Of a stretch of 64,000 nucleotides of DNA, positions 1-8,477 are shown piece by piece (within the stretch, counting starts at the first letter, position 1; each line of letters starts with the position of its first letter). The DNA lies in contig NZ_JBLBVK010000045.1 in NCBI RefSeq assembly GCF_047314965.1, forward strand, positions 1 through 64,000. The letters are read 5' to 3'. A program made the translations under genes and the position numbers. Under the pieces are notes generated by a model. That model saw only the letters and a list, made by a program, of their open reading frames with translations, did no database searches and was not told the origin of the DNA. Source of the stretch: JAVJUV01 sp047314965 (GTDB lineage: Bacteria; Pseudomonadota; Alphaproteobacteria; Rhodobacterales; Rhodobacteraceae).

Positions 1-92
1 ACACCTACCAGGAGATCTACTCCGTCGCCCGCGAGATCGACGCCGCAACCCTGCCCGAAAACGTCGAGCCCCGCCGCTGGTGGAAAGGCTGA
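1..92 (+). CDS. C-terminal end of an unidentified protein (partial)
   Basis: The window opens inside a reading frame whose codons start at base 3 and end at TGA 90-92. The 29 visible residues finish in NVEPRRWWKG. The frame is open from the window edge and is followed by a perfect hairpin, which supports a real gene end. Too little is visible to name the family. The following genes include membrane urate oxidase, so purine catabolism is one possible context, but nothing in these residues proves it. Confidence 0.5.
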   Translation, partial: TYQEIYSVAREIDAATLPENVEPRRWWKG

Positions 93-114
93 CAAAACAC
101 CGCTAACATCACAC

Positions 115-140
115 CCGGCCCCGCTGAAAAGCGGGGCCGG
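115..140. terminator. Perfect hairpin between convergent genes
   Basis: An 11-bp perfect stem (CCGGCCCCGCT paired with AGCGGGGCCGG) closes a GAAA tetraloop. It lies 22 bases after the stop of the upstream plus-strand gene and 61 bases beyond the stop of the minus-strand hydratase gene, so it could end both transcripts. There is no T tract on either side, so it may act as a transcript-stabilising hairpin rather than a classic intrinsic terminator. Confidence 0.5.
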
Positions 141-201
141 ACGCACCTGTCTTCCGATCCCTTGCCAGCACCATGGAGTTGTCACGCCCCGCGCGCGACG
201 G

Positions 202-996
202 TCATGCGAATGTCAACGTAAGGGGCTCGCCCGCACCGTAATCCGTGGTCAGCACGTCGCCCTCGGCGACGGCGACCGGCACGAGGCAGGTTCCGGTCGA
301 GATGAGCTGGCCTTCGGTCAGGCTCATGCGATGTTCCGAGCATTCGTTCACCAGCCAGAGAAGCGCCTCCCAGGGATCTCCGAGGACGTTGGCGCCGATA
401 CCGTGGAAGCTGCCCTTGCCCGCAATGCGGGCGGTCACCTCCCAGGCCCTGAGGTCGCGTCCCTTCCAGTCCGCGGGATCGAAAGGCGCGCCGAAGAGAA
501 AGGCATGGCCGCAGGAGTTGTCGGCGATCAGCGCCGCTGCGCCCACGGCGCAGAAGTCGGCGAAGCGGGACGCCGGGATTTCGACCGCCGGATGGAGCGA
601 CGCCACGGCGTCCTGCACCTCATCCAGCGCATAGCCGCCGTCGCGGGGGGCAAGATCGCGTCCGAGGCGGAAAGCGAATTCCAGCTCGGCCACGCGCATG
701 TTGTTGCCCTCCAGCGGTACGCTCTGACCGTTCCGAAGGAGGCGCTCGCCGAAGATGCGTCCGGCCAGAGGGCCATCCACGTTGATGTGGCGCTGCCCCG
801 CCTTCGATGTCGCGGCGATCTTCCAGCCCCCGACGCCGCCAGCGGCATGCTGTTCCAGGTGCGCCTGGATCGCATAGCCCTCGCCCCGCGTGGCCGGGCG
901 CAGCCCGTCGGGCAGGTGGTCGATCTGCCGGCCGGTTTTCCACGCCTCGTGCAGTAGCGCGGCGGCCTGGGCTGCGGCAGTGTCGGTCAGCATCAT
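202..996 (-). CDS. 2-keto-4-pentenoate hydratase / fumarylacetoacetate-hydrolase-fold protein
   Basis: This 264-residue protein fits the MhpD-like hydratase family, which adds water to 2-hydroxy-penta-2,4-dienoates or acts on related 2-oxo acids in the cytoplasm. Visible family features are an early GGWKIAATSK block, the acidic metal-site region VAELEFAF, and a late GTCLVPVAVAEGDVL block. The frame extends upstream to 1191, but the start at 996 (Met-Met-Leu-Thr-Asp) gives the family length and follows GGGAAGGA. The gene is divergent from puuD with a 124-bp shared promoter region. Substrate cannot be told from sequence; a decarboxylase of the same fold is also possible. Confidence 0.75.
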   Translation of the reverse strand: MMLTDTAAAQAAALLHEAWKTGRQIDHLPDGLRPATRGEGYAIQAHLEQHAAGGVGGWKIAATSKAGQRHINVDGPLAGRIFGERLLRNGQSVPLEGNNMRVAELEFAFRLGRDLAPRDGGYALDEVQDAVASLHPAVEIPASRFADFCAVGAAALIADNSCGHAFLFGAPFDPADWKGRDLRAWEVTARIAGKGSFHGIGANVLGDPWEALLWLVNECSEHRMSLTEGQLISTGTCLVPVAVAEGDVLTTDYGAGEPLTLTFA

Positions 997-1120
997 GTCC
1001 TTCCCGGTCGGAAAATGTCGCGGCCACTCTAACGTCTTCGGCGTCCGGAACGAAAGCGCCCCTTGCCATTCCGCCCCGGGTGTCTTCACATGACGCGAAA
1101 AAGAAAACGAGGGAAGTCCC

Positions 1121-2353
1121 ATGTACGATCTTGCCGTGCTCTGGTCCTGGGCCGAGTTCGCCGTGCGCTGGCTGCATGTCATCACCGCCATCGCCTGGAT
1201 CGGATCGTCCTTCTATTTCATCGCACTGGACCTTGGCCTGAACCGCAACATTGCCGGCCCTGCCGATGGCGAGGAATGGCAGGTCCATGGCGGCGGTTTC
1301 TACCACATCCAGAAATACATGGTGGCGCCCGAGGCAATGCCCGAGCACCTGACATGGTTCAAATGGGAGAGCTACTGGACCTGGATGTCGGGCGCGGCGC
1401 TTCTGGCCATCGTCTACTGGGTGGGGGGCGAGTTGTACCTGCTCGATCCGTCCAAGGCCGATCTGGCGCTTTGGCAGGGCATCCTGATCTCGGCGGCAAG
1501 CCTGACCATCGGCTGGCTGATCTATGATTTCCTGTGCAAGTCTCCGCTCGGCGAGAAGCCGACGGTCCTGATGCTGCTTCTCTTCGCGCTGCTGGTGGCG
1601 ATGAGCTGGGGGTATCACCAGATCTTCACGGGCCGCGCCGCGCTTTTGCACCTGGGCGCCTTCACCGCGACGATCATGACGGCGAATGTCTTCGTCATCA
1701 TCATGCCGAACCAGCGGATCGTGGTGGCGGACCTGAAAGCGGGCCGGACGCCCGATCCGAAATACGGCAAGATCGCCAAGCTGCGGTCGACCCACAACAA
1801 TTACCTGACGCTTCCGGTCATCTTCCTGATGCTGTCGAACCATTATCCCCTGGCCTTCGGCACGGCCCATGCCTGGGTGATCGCGCCGCTGGTCTTCCTG
1901 ATGGGGGTCACGATCCGCCACTGGTTCAACACGCACCACGCGCGCGCGGGCAACCCGCACTGGACCTGGGCGGTGACGGTGGTGATCTTCCTCCTGATCG
2001 CGTGGCTCTCGACCGGCGGGCCGGTGACGGACAGCTACGAGGATGCCGAGGCCCGGGTGCTGACGCCCGCCGAGGCGCGGTTCACCGAAGTCACCGAATG
2101 GCAGGACGCCGAGGCCATCGTCCTTGGCAACTGCTCGATGTGCCATGCGCGCGAACCGGTCTGGGACGGCATTCTCTGGGCACCGAAAGGCGTGCACCTC
2201 GAGACCGCGTCGGACATCGTGCGGCACGCGGAACAAATCTACCTTCAGGCCGGGCTCAGCCACGCCATGCCGCCGCCCTCGGCCTCGTTTCTGGAGCCGT
2301 CCGACCGTGCCACGCTGGTCGCCTGGTACCGCGCCGGGCGCGAGGCCGAATGA
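1121..2353 (+). CDS. puuD: Membrane urate oxidase with C-terminal cytochrome c domain (PuuD)
   Basis: The 410-residue protein starts with the urate-oxidase membrane domain: about eight hydrophobic helices between residues 12 and 300, including RWLHVITAIAWIG and the THNNYLTLPVIFLML stretch. After a short linker comes a cytochrome c domain with one heme-attachment site CSMCH (residues 338-342) and a probable distal Met in HAMPPP (Met383). PuuD proteins hydroxylate urate towards 5-hydroxyisourate and pass electrons to the respiratory chain instead of making peroxide. GAGGGAAG lies just upstream of the ATG. No other purine genes are adjacent in the window; they may lie upstream of base 1. Confidence 0.93.
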   Translation: MYDLAVLWSWAEFAVRWLHVITAIAWIGSSFYFIALDLGLNRNIAGPADGEEWQVHGGGFYHIQKYMVAPEAMPEHLTWFKWESYWTWMSGAALLAIVYWVGGELYLLDPSKADLALWQGILISAASLTIGWLIYDFLCKSPLGEKPTVLMLLLFALLVAMSWGYHQIFTGRAALLHLGAFTATIMTANVFVIIMPNQRIVVADLKAGRTPDPKYGKIAKLRSTHNNYLTLPVIFLMLSNHYPLAFGTAHAWVIAPLVFLMGVTIRHWFNTHHARAGNPHWTWAVTVVIFLLIAWLSTGGPVTDSYEDAEARVLTPAEARFTEVTEWQDAEAIVLGNCSMCHAREPVWDGILWAPKGVHLETASDIVRHAEQIYLQAGLSHAMPPPSASFLEPSDRATLVAWYRAGREAE

Positions 2354-2355
2354 CC

Positions 2356-2437
2356 TTTCTTCCTGGCGAAAATCCGGCGGGGAGCGCGAGGGGCAGCGCC
2401 CCTCGCACCGGTCGGCGCGCCGAAGGCGCGGCGAAAC
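2356..2437 (+). repeat. Dispersed hairpin repeat, copy A
   Basis: The element begins TTTCTTCCTGGCGAAAAT and contains two hairpins: GCGAGGGGC-AGC-GCCCCTCGC at 2386-2406 and CGCGCC-GAA-GGCGCG at 2416-2430. It ends GGCGAAACC, directly against the ATG of the CoA transferase. The same module order recurs at about 10436, 24461, 41352, 55479 and 58449. It fills almost the whole puuD to CoA-transferase gap. Confidence 0.7.
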
Positions 2438-2438
2438 C

Positions 2439-3614
2439 ATGAAACCGCTCGCCGGTATCCGCATCCTCGATCTGACCAACGTGCTGGCCGGCCCTTTCGC
2501 CTGCCACCAGCTCGCCCATCTGGGCGCCGAGGTCATCAAGGTCGAGGTGCCGGGGACCGGGGATCTCGCGCGGCAGCTGGGACAGGACGAGAGCCTCTCG
2601 GCACGGAACATGGGCGTCTCCTTCCTGGCACCCAACCCCGGCAAGAAATCGGTGACGCTGAACCTCAAGCATCCCGAGGGCAAGGCGGTGTTCCTGCGCC
2701 TCTTGGCCACGGCGGATGTGCTGGTCGAAAACTTCCGGCCCGGCGTCATGACCCGGCTGGGACTCGGCCACGAGACCTTGCGTGCGGAGCACCCGCGCCT
2801 GATCTACTGCGCGATCTCGGGCTTCGGGCAGGATGACGCCCTCGCCCACCGCCCTGCTTACGACCAGATCGTGCAGGGCATGGCAGGTGCAATGGCGATC
2901 ACAGGCACGCCCGAGGCTTCGCCGCTGCGCGCCGGCTGGCCGGTGGCCGACACCGTGGGCGGGCTGACGGCGGCCATGGCGATTTCGGCCGCCCTGAACG
3001 CGCCGGACCGCGGCGCCTTCATCGACATCTCGATGCGCGATGCCCTGATGGCGACCATGGGATGGGCGGTCTCGAACTGGCTGGTGGCGGGCGTCGAGGC
3101 AGTGCCTGCGGGCAACGAGAACCTGACCTCCGCGCCATCGGCCGCCTACCGCTGCGCCGACGGCCTGTTGAACATCGCCGCCAACAAGCAGGAACAATGG
3201 GAGGCGCTGGCTGCCCATCTGGGGCTCGATGCGCTGGTATCCGACCCCCGGTTCGTCACGAGGGCCGACCGCAAGGCGAACCGCGTGCAGTTGAATGCCG
3301 CGATCGAGGCTGTGCTGCTGGACCGGCCCTCGGCCGTCTGGGAAGAGGAGCTGAACGCCATCGGCGTTCCGGCGGGCCGCATCCTGACGCTGCCGCAAGC
3401 GCTGGACCAGGCGCGCGCGGCCGGCCAGATCGCTTCTTACGACATCGGCGGTCGCAGCGCGGAGGTGTTCCGTACAGGCATGCGCTTCGACGGCGCGGCC
3501 CTCGCCGTCGAGGACGGGCCGCCGGAACTGGGCGCGCAGACCGATACGGTCCTGTCGGCGCTGGGACTGAGCAAAGACGAAATCGCCGGACTGAGAGAGA
3601 AAGGCGCGATATGA
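2439..3614 (+). CDS. CaiB/BaiF (type III) CoA transferase
   Basis: The 391-residue protein has type III CoA-transferase features: an N-terminal GIRILDLTNVLAGPFAC block, GAEVIKVEVPGTGD, the VENFRPGVM motif and FIDISMRDAL, in which Asp is the expected catalytic carboxylate. Such enzymes move CoA between carboxylic acids in the cytoplasm. The start at 2439 gives the normal family length; it has no obvious Shine-Dalgarno because repeat copy A ends right before it. The stop overlaps the next gene in ATGA. With the citryl-CoA-lyase-like partner and the divergent Tct genes, the likely substrate is a tricarboxylate or citramalate-like acid, which is inference. Confidence 0.88.
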   Translation: MKPLAGIRILDLTNVLAGPFACHQLAHLGAEVIKVEVPGTGDLARQLGQDESLSARNMGVSFLAPNPGKKSVTLNLKHPEGKAVFLRLLATADVLVENFRPGVMTRLGLGHETLRAEHPRLIYCAISGFGQDDALAHRPAYDQIVQGMAGAMAITGTPEASPLRAGWPVADTVGGLTAAMAISAALNAPDRGAFIDISMRDALMATMGWAVSNWLVAGVEAVPAGNENLTSAPSAAYRCADGLLNIAANKQEQWEALAAHLGLDALVSDPRFVTRADRKANRVQLNAAIEAVLLDRPSAVWEEELNAIGVPAGRILTLPQALDQARAAGQIASYDIGGRSAEVFRTGMRFDGAALAVEDGPPELGAQTDTVLSALGLSKDEIAGLREKGAI

Positions 3615-4375
3615 GCGACGTCGCCGACTGGTGGTCGACCGCGATCATCGACATGGAGCCCGGCCGGATCGATATCCGGGGCCGTCCGATACAGGAACTG
3701 ATCGGATCGGTGACTTTTCCGCAGATGATCTGGCTGATGCTGAGGGGCGATCTGCCCTCCGGGGGCCAGGCGCGGCTTCTGGAGGCGGCGCTGGTCGCGG
3801 GTGTGGATCACGGGCCGCAGGCTCCGTCGATCGCGACCGCGCGGATGGCCGTGACCTGTGGCGCGGCGCTGAACCAGGCGATGGCCTCGGCGGTGAACCT
3901 CCTCGACGATGTCCACGGCGGCGCGGGCGAACAGGCGGTGGAGCTGTACCACCGCATCGACGCCAGCGGAGACATTCCGGGTGAGGTTGCGCGCTGGCGC
4001 ACCGAGCGCGGCAAATACGTGCCCGGTTTCGGGCATCGGTTTCACACGCCGACCGACCCGCGCGCGCCGCGCCTTATGGCGCTTGTGCGGGACGCAGCCA
4101 AGGCAGGCGAGGTCTCCGGGCGGTTCGCCACGATCGCCGAAGGGATCGAGGCGCATCTGGCCGGCATCGCGGGCAAGCCGGTGCCGATGAACATTGACGG
4201 CGCCACCGCGGTGATCTTCGCCGAACTGGGGTTCGCGGCCCCCCTCGCCCGCGGACTTTTCTGCCTGTCGCGCTCTGTCGGCATTCTCGCGCACGCCTGG
4301 GAACAGAAGCAGCAGGGTGGCCGGAACAAGGGGCCGACCCCGCCAGGGTATCGCTGGACCTACACGGGCAGCTAG
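3611..4375 (+). CDS. Citryl-CoA lyase / citrate-synthase-family protein
   Basis: At 254 residues this is much shorter than citrate synthase (about 430) but keeps the catalytic core: His102 in VHGGAGEQA, His142 in PGFGHRFHTPTDPRA and Asp196 in MNIDGATAV, matching the His-His-Asp triad. Short proteins of this type are usually named citryl-CoA lyase and cleave citryl-CoA to acetyl-CoA and oxaloacetate. The ATG overlaps the CoA-transferase stop, so the two are translationally coupled: activation to the CoA ester followed by C-C cleavage. The true substrate could be a related hydroxy-tricarboxylate or dicarboxylate. A full citrate synthase is encoded separately at 48314. Confidence 0.8.
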   Translation: MSDVADWWSTAIIDMEPGRIDIRGRPIQELIGSVTFPQMIWLMLRGDLPSGGQARLLEAALVAGVDHGPQAPSIATARMAVTCGAALNQAMASAVNLLDDVHGGAGEQAVELYHRIDASGDIPGEVARWRTERGKYVPGFGHRFHTPTDPRAPRLMALVRDAAKAGEVSGRFATIAEGIEAHLAGIAGKPVPMNIDGATAVIFAELGFAAPLARGLFCLSRSVGILAHAWEQKQQGGRNKGPTPPGYRWTYTGS

Positions 4376-4377
4376 TC

Positions 4378-5409
4378 CTATTCCTGCGTGATCGAGGCTT
4401 CCCAATTCCGGAGGAATGTCTTTCGTTTCAGGCGGTCGAGGAAGACAAGGAGACCCGGCCCCAGCCGGATCGGCCGAAGGGCGACGTTGTCGCGAAGAGC
4501 GGCGTCGTCGATGGCGGGCAGGCCCGAGGCCGCCACCACATCGGGCCGCCGGCCAAGCGTGACCAGGAAGTCGACCATCGCGGCGGCGTCGCGCACGTTC
4601 CCCGCGTCGCGGTGGATCAGCACCGTGCGCAGCGTCACATTGGCGAAATCGCTCATTTCGACGATACTGAAGCCGCCCGCCTGCTTCTGCTGGGCGGCGG
4701 CGTAACTGCCAAGCACGTTGTAAGCGACGGACAGCTCACCGGAGCGGATGTCGCGCAACATGTCTCCGGAACAGCAATAGAGACGGGCATCGAGCCGCCC
4801 CATCGCCTCGAGAAGCCGCCAGATGTTCTCCGACACCCGTGCATCCTGCGTCGCCAGCAGGTATCCGAACCCAGAGATGCGCACGTCGTAGGTTCCGACC
4901 TTGCCGCGGAAGCGCTCGGGGTTCTCGCGCAGAAGATCGATCAGGTCGTCCCGCGTCGTCGGAACCGGCTGCCCCTGGAAGGCGGCGTCCGACAGGATCA
5001 GGACGACTGGTTCCTGGGTGAAGGCGAAAAGCTGGCTGCGCCAGCGCGCCCAGTCCGGAAGCGCATCGGTCGCGGCCGAGCGATAGCCGAGGGCGAAGCC
5101 GTCGTTCGCCAGCTTGGTCTGCAGATCCATCGCCGAGGAGATCACGAGGTCGAAGACCGCGCCCTCGTCGTAGATGGCTTTCATGACGTCCGTCGTTCCT
5201 GCGATCGTGTAGTCGACCGTGATCGCAGGGTTCTCGGCCTGGAACGCTTCGACAATGGGCTCGAAGGCTTCGCGGTCGGCGGTGGAAAGGATTCGCAGAA
5301 CGCTTGCGGGCGACGCCGCCTCGTAGACGATGTGTTCCTCGATCTCGAAGCTCGAGGACGGACCTGCGAAGCAGATGCTCAGGACAATGGAAAGACAAGT
5401 GAGACGCAT
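4378..5409 (-). CDS. Periplasmic binding protein of the iron/ABC type, sensor-operon component
   Basis: The 343-residue protein has an N-terminal signal sequence (hydrophobic core about residues 4-16) and the fold signature of type 2 periplasmic binding proteins: AFEPIVEAFQAENPAITVDY, a ligand-loop-like SSAMDLQTKLANDG, and KVGTYDVRISGFGY. No ABC permease or ATPase is nearby. Its start lies 31 bp inside the end of the kinase gene, so it is the third gene of an RR-HK-binding-protein operon. I infer that it presents a ligand to the TctE-like kinase rather than feeding a transporter. Two adjacent Cys (YCCSG) are unusual for this fold. Confidence 0.75.
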   Translation of the reverse strand: MRLTCLSIVLSICFAGPSSSFEIEEHIVYEAASPASVLRILSTADREAFEPIVEAFQAENPAITVDYTIAGTTDVMKAIYDEGAVFDLVISSAMDLQTKLANDGFALGYRSAATDALPDWARWRSQLFAFTQEPVVLILSDAAFQGQPVPTTRDDLIDLLRENPERFRGKVGTYDVRISGFGYLLATQDARVSENIWRLLEAMGRLDARLYCCSGDMLRDIRSGELSVAYNVLGSYAAAQQKQAGGFSIVEMSDFANVTLRTVLIHRDAGNVRDAAAMVDFLVTLGRRPDVVAASGLPAIDDAALRDNVALRPIRLGPGLLVFLDRLKRKTFLRNWEASITQE

Positions 5410-6761
5410 GCGCCCTCTCCCTCCGGGTTAGACGCGATTTCCAGCCGTCCGCCGTGGGCGCGCGCGACCTCGTCCGCGATTGTCAGGCCCAGCCCCGATC
5501 CCACGATATCGGCAACGTTGCCTCCGCGCGCGAACCGGCCCTTCAGTTTCTCGGTATCCGCGCCGCCGAACCCGCGCCCCCGGTCGGTCACCGACAGCCG
5601 GATCTCGTCGCCCGCTTCAAGCGTGACATCGATCGCGCGGTCGTCCGGGGAATACTTGACGGCGTTGTCGAGGATGTTGTGGAGCGCGCTTTGAAGCAGA
5701 AGCCAGTCGCCATGGAAAGACGGTGGTTCGGGCGGTGTCGTGCACCGGATGGTGACGTCCTTCAGCGCCGCCGCGGGTTCCAGACGGGCGCAGGTTTCGA
5801 CGGCGATCTCGCTGAGGTCGACCGGTTCACCCGAGAGGCTGTCGGTTCGAAAGGTGACCATCGCGTGATCGAGAAGCTGCCCTGCGGACCGCGAGCTTTC
5901 GTCGATCGCCCGGATCATTTCGCGCATGGCCTGCCGGTGCTCGGGTTTCTGCAGCTTGCGGTGCGTGACCTCGGCCTTGGCGCGCACAGTAGCCAGCGGC
6001 GTGCGGACGCGATGAGCCGCCTCGGCGATCAGGTCTTCGGAACGCAGGAGCGAGGCGCGCAGACGCGAGATGAAACTGTTCAGCGCGTCGACGAAGGGCA
6101 CCAGTTCCGCAGGCGTCTCGGTTTCGAGAGGCCTGAGGTCGCCCGGTCCGCGCCGCGTGACCGACGCCGTCATCCGTTCCAGCGGCAGGAAGGCCGAGCG
6201 GGCGGCCCAGAGCGAGAGCGCCGTCGCCACGATGAAGAATCCTAGACCCGCCGCCGTCGCGATCGCGCTGATCCGCTGGGAGATTGCCGCAAGGCCCAGT
6301 CGTGTCTGCGCAACCGAAATCTGCACGTTCGACGGGGCGCCGCCGGTGCTGACCACCCGTGCGACAGTGACCATGCGCACCTCGTCGCCCCGGTATTCGA
6401 AGGTCGAGAAGCTGTTCCGCGCGATGGTCGGCTCTTCCTCGGGCGGAGGCAGATCGTCGTAGCCGGTCAGGGTCTCGCCATCGACGACCACGCGGTAGAA
6501 CACGCGGTCCTCGTTGATCGTTCCCAGCATCGACAGCGCGGAATACGGCATGTCCAGCGTGATCGCGCCATCCTCGGACCGCAACGCGTCGGCAATCGAG
6601 GTCGCCGAGGCCGCGAGAATGCCGTCCTGCGTGACCTCGGCGGCCGAAGCCGCCAGAGCGCGGACGACGAAAAAGAGGACAACGGACAAGAGCGCCGCGA
6701 TCGCGGCGAGTTGCAGGAACAACCTCCGCCGGATCGACCCTCTGACCCGGACCCGGCTCAA
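5379..6761 (-). CDS. tctE: TctE-like sensor histidine kinase
   Basis: This 460-residue membrane kinase has a first transmembrane helix at about residues 14-36, a periplasmic sensor of about 130 residues, a second helix at about 166-188, a HAMP-like linker, the phospho-acceptor box EAAHRVRTPL (His250) and an ATPase domain with an N box near HNILDNAVKYS and the glycine box DRGRGFGG. TctE family kinases respond to tricarboxylates and phosphorylate TctD. The gene overlaps tctD by 4 bp and the binding-protein gene by 31 bp, so the three proteins are probably made together. Confidence 0.85.
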   Translation of the reverse strand: MSRVRVRGSIRRRLFLQLAAIAALLSVVLFFVVRALAASAAEVTQDGILAASATSIADALRSEDGAITLDMPYSALSMLGTINEDRVFYRVVVDGETLTGYDDLPPPEEEPTIARNSFSTFEYRGDEVRMVTVARVVSTGGAPSNVQISVAQTRLGLAAISQRISAIATAAGLGFFIVATALSLWAARSAFLPLERMTASVTRRGPGDLRPLETETPAELVPFVDALNSFISRLRASLLRSEDLIAEAAHRVRTPLATVRAKAEVTHRKLQKPEHRQAMREMIRAIDESSRSAGQLLDHAMVTFRTDSLSGEPVDLSEIAVETCARLEPAAALKDVTIRCTTPPEPPSFHGDWLLLQSALHNILDNAVKYSPDDRAIDVTLEAGDEIRLSVTDRGRGFGGADTEKLKGRFARGGNVADIVGSGLGLTIADEVARAHGGRLEIASNPEGEGACVSLVFPLS

Positions 6762-7426
6762 GCCTGCGCCACCAGCCGATAGCCCAGCCCGCGCACGGTT
6801 TCGATCCTCACCGCAGAGCCTTCGAGCCTTTTGCGAATGCGGCCGACGTAGACCTCGATCGCGTTCTCGTTCACCTCGTCCGAGAACGAGAATATCCGGT
6901 CCATCAGGTAGGATTTCGAGAACACCTGCCCGGGAGCGCCGAAGAAGACTTCGAGCAGCCGAAGCTCCCGGTTGCGCAGGGAATGCCGCGACTCACCGAT
7001 TCGCAATTCCCCGGAGGCCGAATCAAGAACGGCGTCCGCGACCGCGATGCGGTTCGCCGCAACCCCTCCGCGCCGCCGGAGAACGGCCCTGCAGCGGGCT
7101 TCCAGCTCGGAGAAATCAAAGGGCTTGGTGATGTAGTCATCCGCTCCGAGGTCCAAAAGGCCGACCCTGTCGGAGACCTCGGAACGGGCCGTAGTGACGA
7201 TCACGGGGGTCTGCTTTTCGGCCATGCGATGGGATTCCAGGAACGCGCGACCGTCGCCATCCGGAAGCATAATATCCAGCAAAATCAAATCGTAATCGGC
7301 CACAGTTATACAGGCCCGCGCCGCTTCGAGCGTGTCGGCATGATCGACCGCATGACCATCCATCTGCAGCCTCTCGACCACGGCTCCGGCCAGGCTCGCG
7401 TTATCCTCGATCAATAGAAAGCGCAT
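6758..7426 (-). CDS. tctD: TctD-like OmpR-family response regulator
   Basis: The 222-residue protein has a receiver domain with the acidic pocket IEDN, phospho-acceptor Asp51 (ILLDIMLPDGDG) and the switch lysine in ITKPFDF, followed by an OmpR-type winged helix (about residues 125-222) ending VRIETVRGLGYRL. The start at 7426 is the first Met that fits the receiver fold (MRFLLIEDN). It is divergent from tctC, and two direct repeats typical of OmpR-family sites lie between the genes, so activation of tctCBA by phosphorylated TctD is likely. Confidence 0.9.
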   Translation of the reverse strand: MRFLLIEDNASLAGAVVERLQMDGHAVDHADTLEAARACITVADYDLILLDIMLPDGDGRAFLESHRMAEKQTPVIVTTARSEVSDRVGLLDLGADDYITKPFDFSELEARCRAVLRRRGGVAANRIAVADAVLDSASGELRIGESRHSLRNRELRLLEVFFGAPGQVFSKSYLMDRIFSFSDEVNENAIEVYVGRIRKRLEGSAVRIETVRGLGYRLVAQA

Positions 7427-7447
7427 CACTCTACATTCGATTTGGAC

Positions 7448-7464
7448 GTGACAGCTTGGTGACA
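7448..7464 (+). promoter_or_regulatory. Direct repeat in tctD-tctC intergenic region, candidate TctD site
   Basis: GTGACA occurs at 7448-7453 and again at 7459-7464, 11 bp apart start to start, each followed by G. Tandem half-sites one helical turn apart are typical of OmpR-family regulators. The pair lies 60-76 bp before the tctC start codon and 22-38 bp before the tctD start, a position from which it could control both directions. Assignment to TctD is inference. Confidence 0.4.
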
Positions 7465-7523
7465 GGTCCATAGCGTTACTGACCATGAGCGGAGCAATCC
7501 GCCGTGTCAAACGGGAGGACATC

Positions 7524-8477
7524 ATGACACTCAAGACGCTCGGCCTTTCGGCCGCTTTCGTGCTGACCGCTGGTGCCGTCAGCGCCGCCGAATGCATCGC
7601 GCCGGCCAACCCCGGCGGCGGATGGGACTTCACCTGCCGCCAGATCGGCAAGATCCTGTATGACATCGGCCAGGTCGATGCGCCGGTGCAGGTCACCAAC
7701 ATGGCGGGTGGCGGCGGCGGCCTGGCCTTCAGCCATGTCGTCAACGAGCGCGGCGATGACGCCGAGCTGATCGTCGCGGCCTCGTCCGCCACGACCACCC
7801 GCCTTGCCCAGAACGCCTTTGGCGGCATGACTGCGGATCAGGTGCGCTTCGTCGGCGCGATCGGCGCCGACCCGGGCGTGATCGTTGTGGCCGCGGACAG
7901 CCCGCTCAACTCGCTGAACGACCTTGTCGCCGCTGTTAAGGCGGGCGAGGATGTCTCGTTCGCCGGCGGCTCGGCTGCTGGCGGCTTCGACCACCTGAAG
8001 GTTCTGCAGGTCCTGAAGGCCGGCGGCATCGAAGACATCCGGGCCGTCAAGTACATCGGCGTCGACGGCGGCGCGGACGCGATCACCCAGACGGTCGGCG
8101 GCTTCACCACCGCGATGACCGGCGACATGTCGGAAATCGTGGGCTTCCTGCAGTCGGGCGAAGTGAAGGCGCTGGGCGTTCTGACCGAAGAGCGTGTGCC
8201 GGGCTTCGACGATATCCCGACCGCCATGGAACAGGGTCTGGATGTCGTCGCGGTGAACTGGCGCGGTCTGTACGTGCCGAAGAACATCTCTGACGACCAG
8301 TTCAACGCCTGGGCCGAAAAACTGGCCGCCGTCGCTGCCTCGGACGAATGGAAAGCGGCGATGGAAGCCAACGGTCTTGCGCCCTTCACCAAGGTTGGCG
8401 GCGACTTCCAGTCGTGGGTCGACAGCGTGGTGGCGCAGACGGTCGAGCTATCCAAAGAAATCGGCGTGATCCAGTAA
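7524..8477 (+). CDS. tctC: Tripartite tricarboxylate transporter substrate-binding protein TctC
   Basis: The 317-residue product has a clear signal peptide (hydrophobic core LGLSAAFVLTAGAV, cleavage near VSA-AE). The mature protein opens with the Bug/TctC motif APANPGGGWDFTCR and contains the family blocks NMAGGGGGLAF and FAGGSAAGG. It would bind a carboxylate in the periplasm and deliver it to TctAB. The start at 7524 is preceded by GGGAGGA and places the signal peptide at the N terminus; an ATG at 7485 would only add a charged stretch. tctB follows with overlapping TAATG. Confidence 0.92.
   Translation: MTLKTLGLSAAFVLTAGAVSAAECIAPANPGGGWDFTCRQIGKILYDIGQVDAPVQVTNMAGGGGGLAFSHVVNERGDDAELIVAASSATTTRLAQNAFGGMTADQVRFVGAIGADPGVIVVAADSPLNSLNDLVAAVKAGEDVSFAGGSAAGGFDHLKVLQVLKAGGIEDIRAVKYIGVDGGADAITQTVGGFTTAMTGDMSEIVGFLQSGEVKALGVLTEERVPGFDDIPTAMEQGLDVVAVNWRGLYVPKNISDDQFNAWAEKLAAVAASDEWKAAMEANGLAPFTKVGGDFQSWVDSVVAQTVELSKEIGVIQ

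Noticed and set aside
620..2749. Very long open frame on the minus strand opposite puuD
   Set aside because: High third-position GC removes stop codons on the opposite strand. The translation is Arg/His-rich with no family pattern, while the plus-strand genes match known families.
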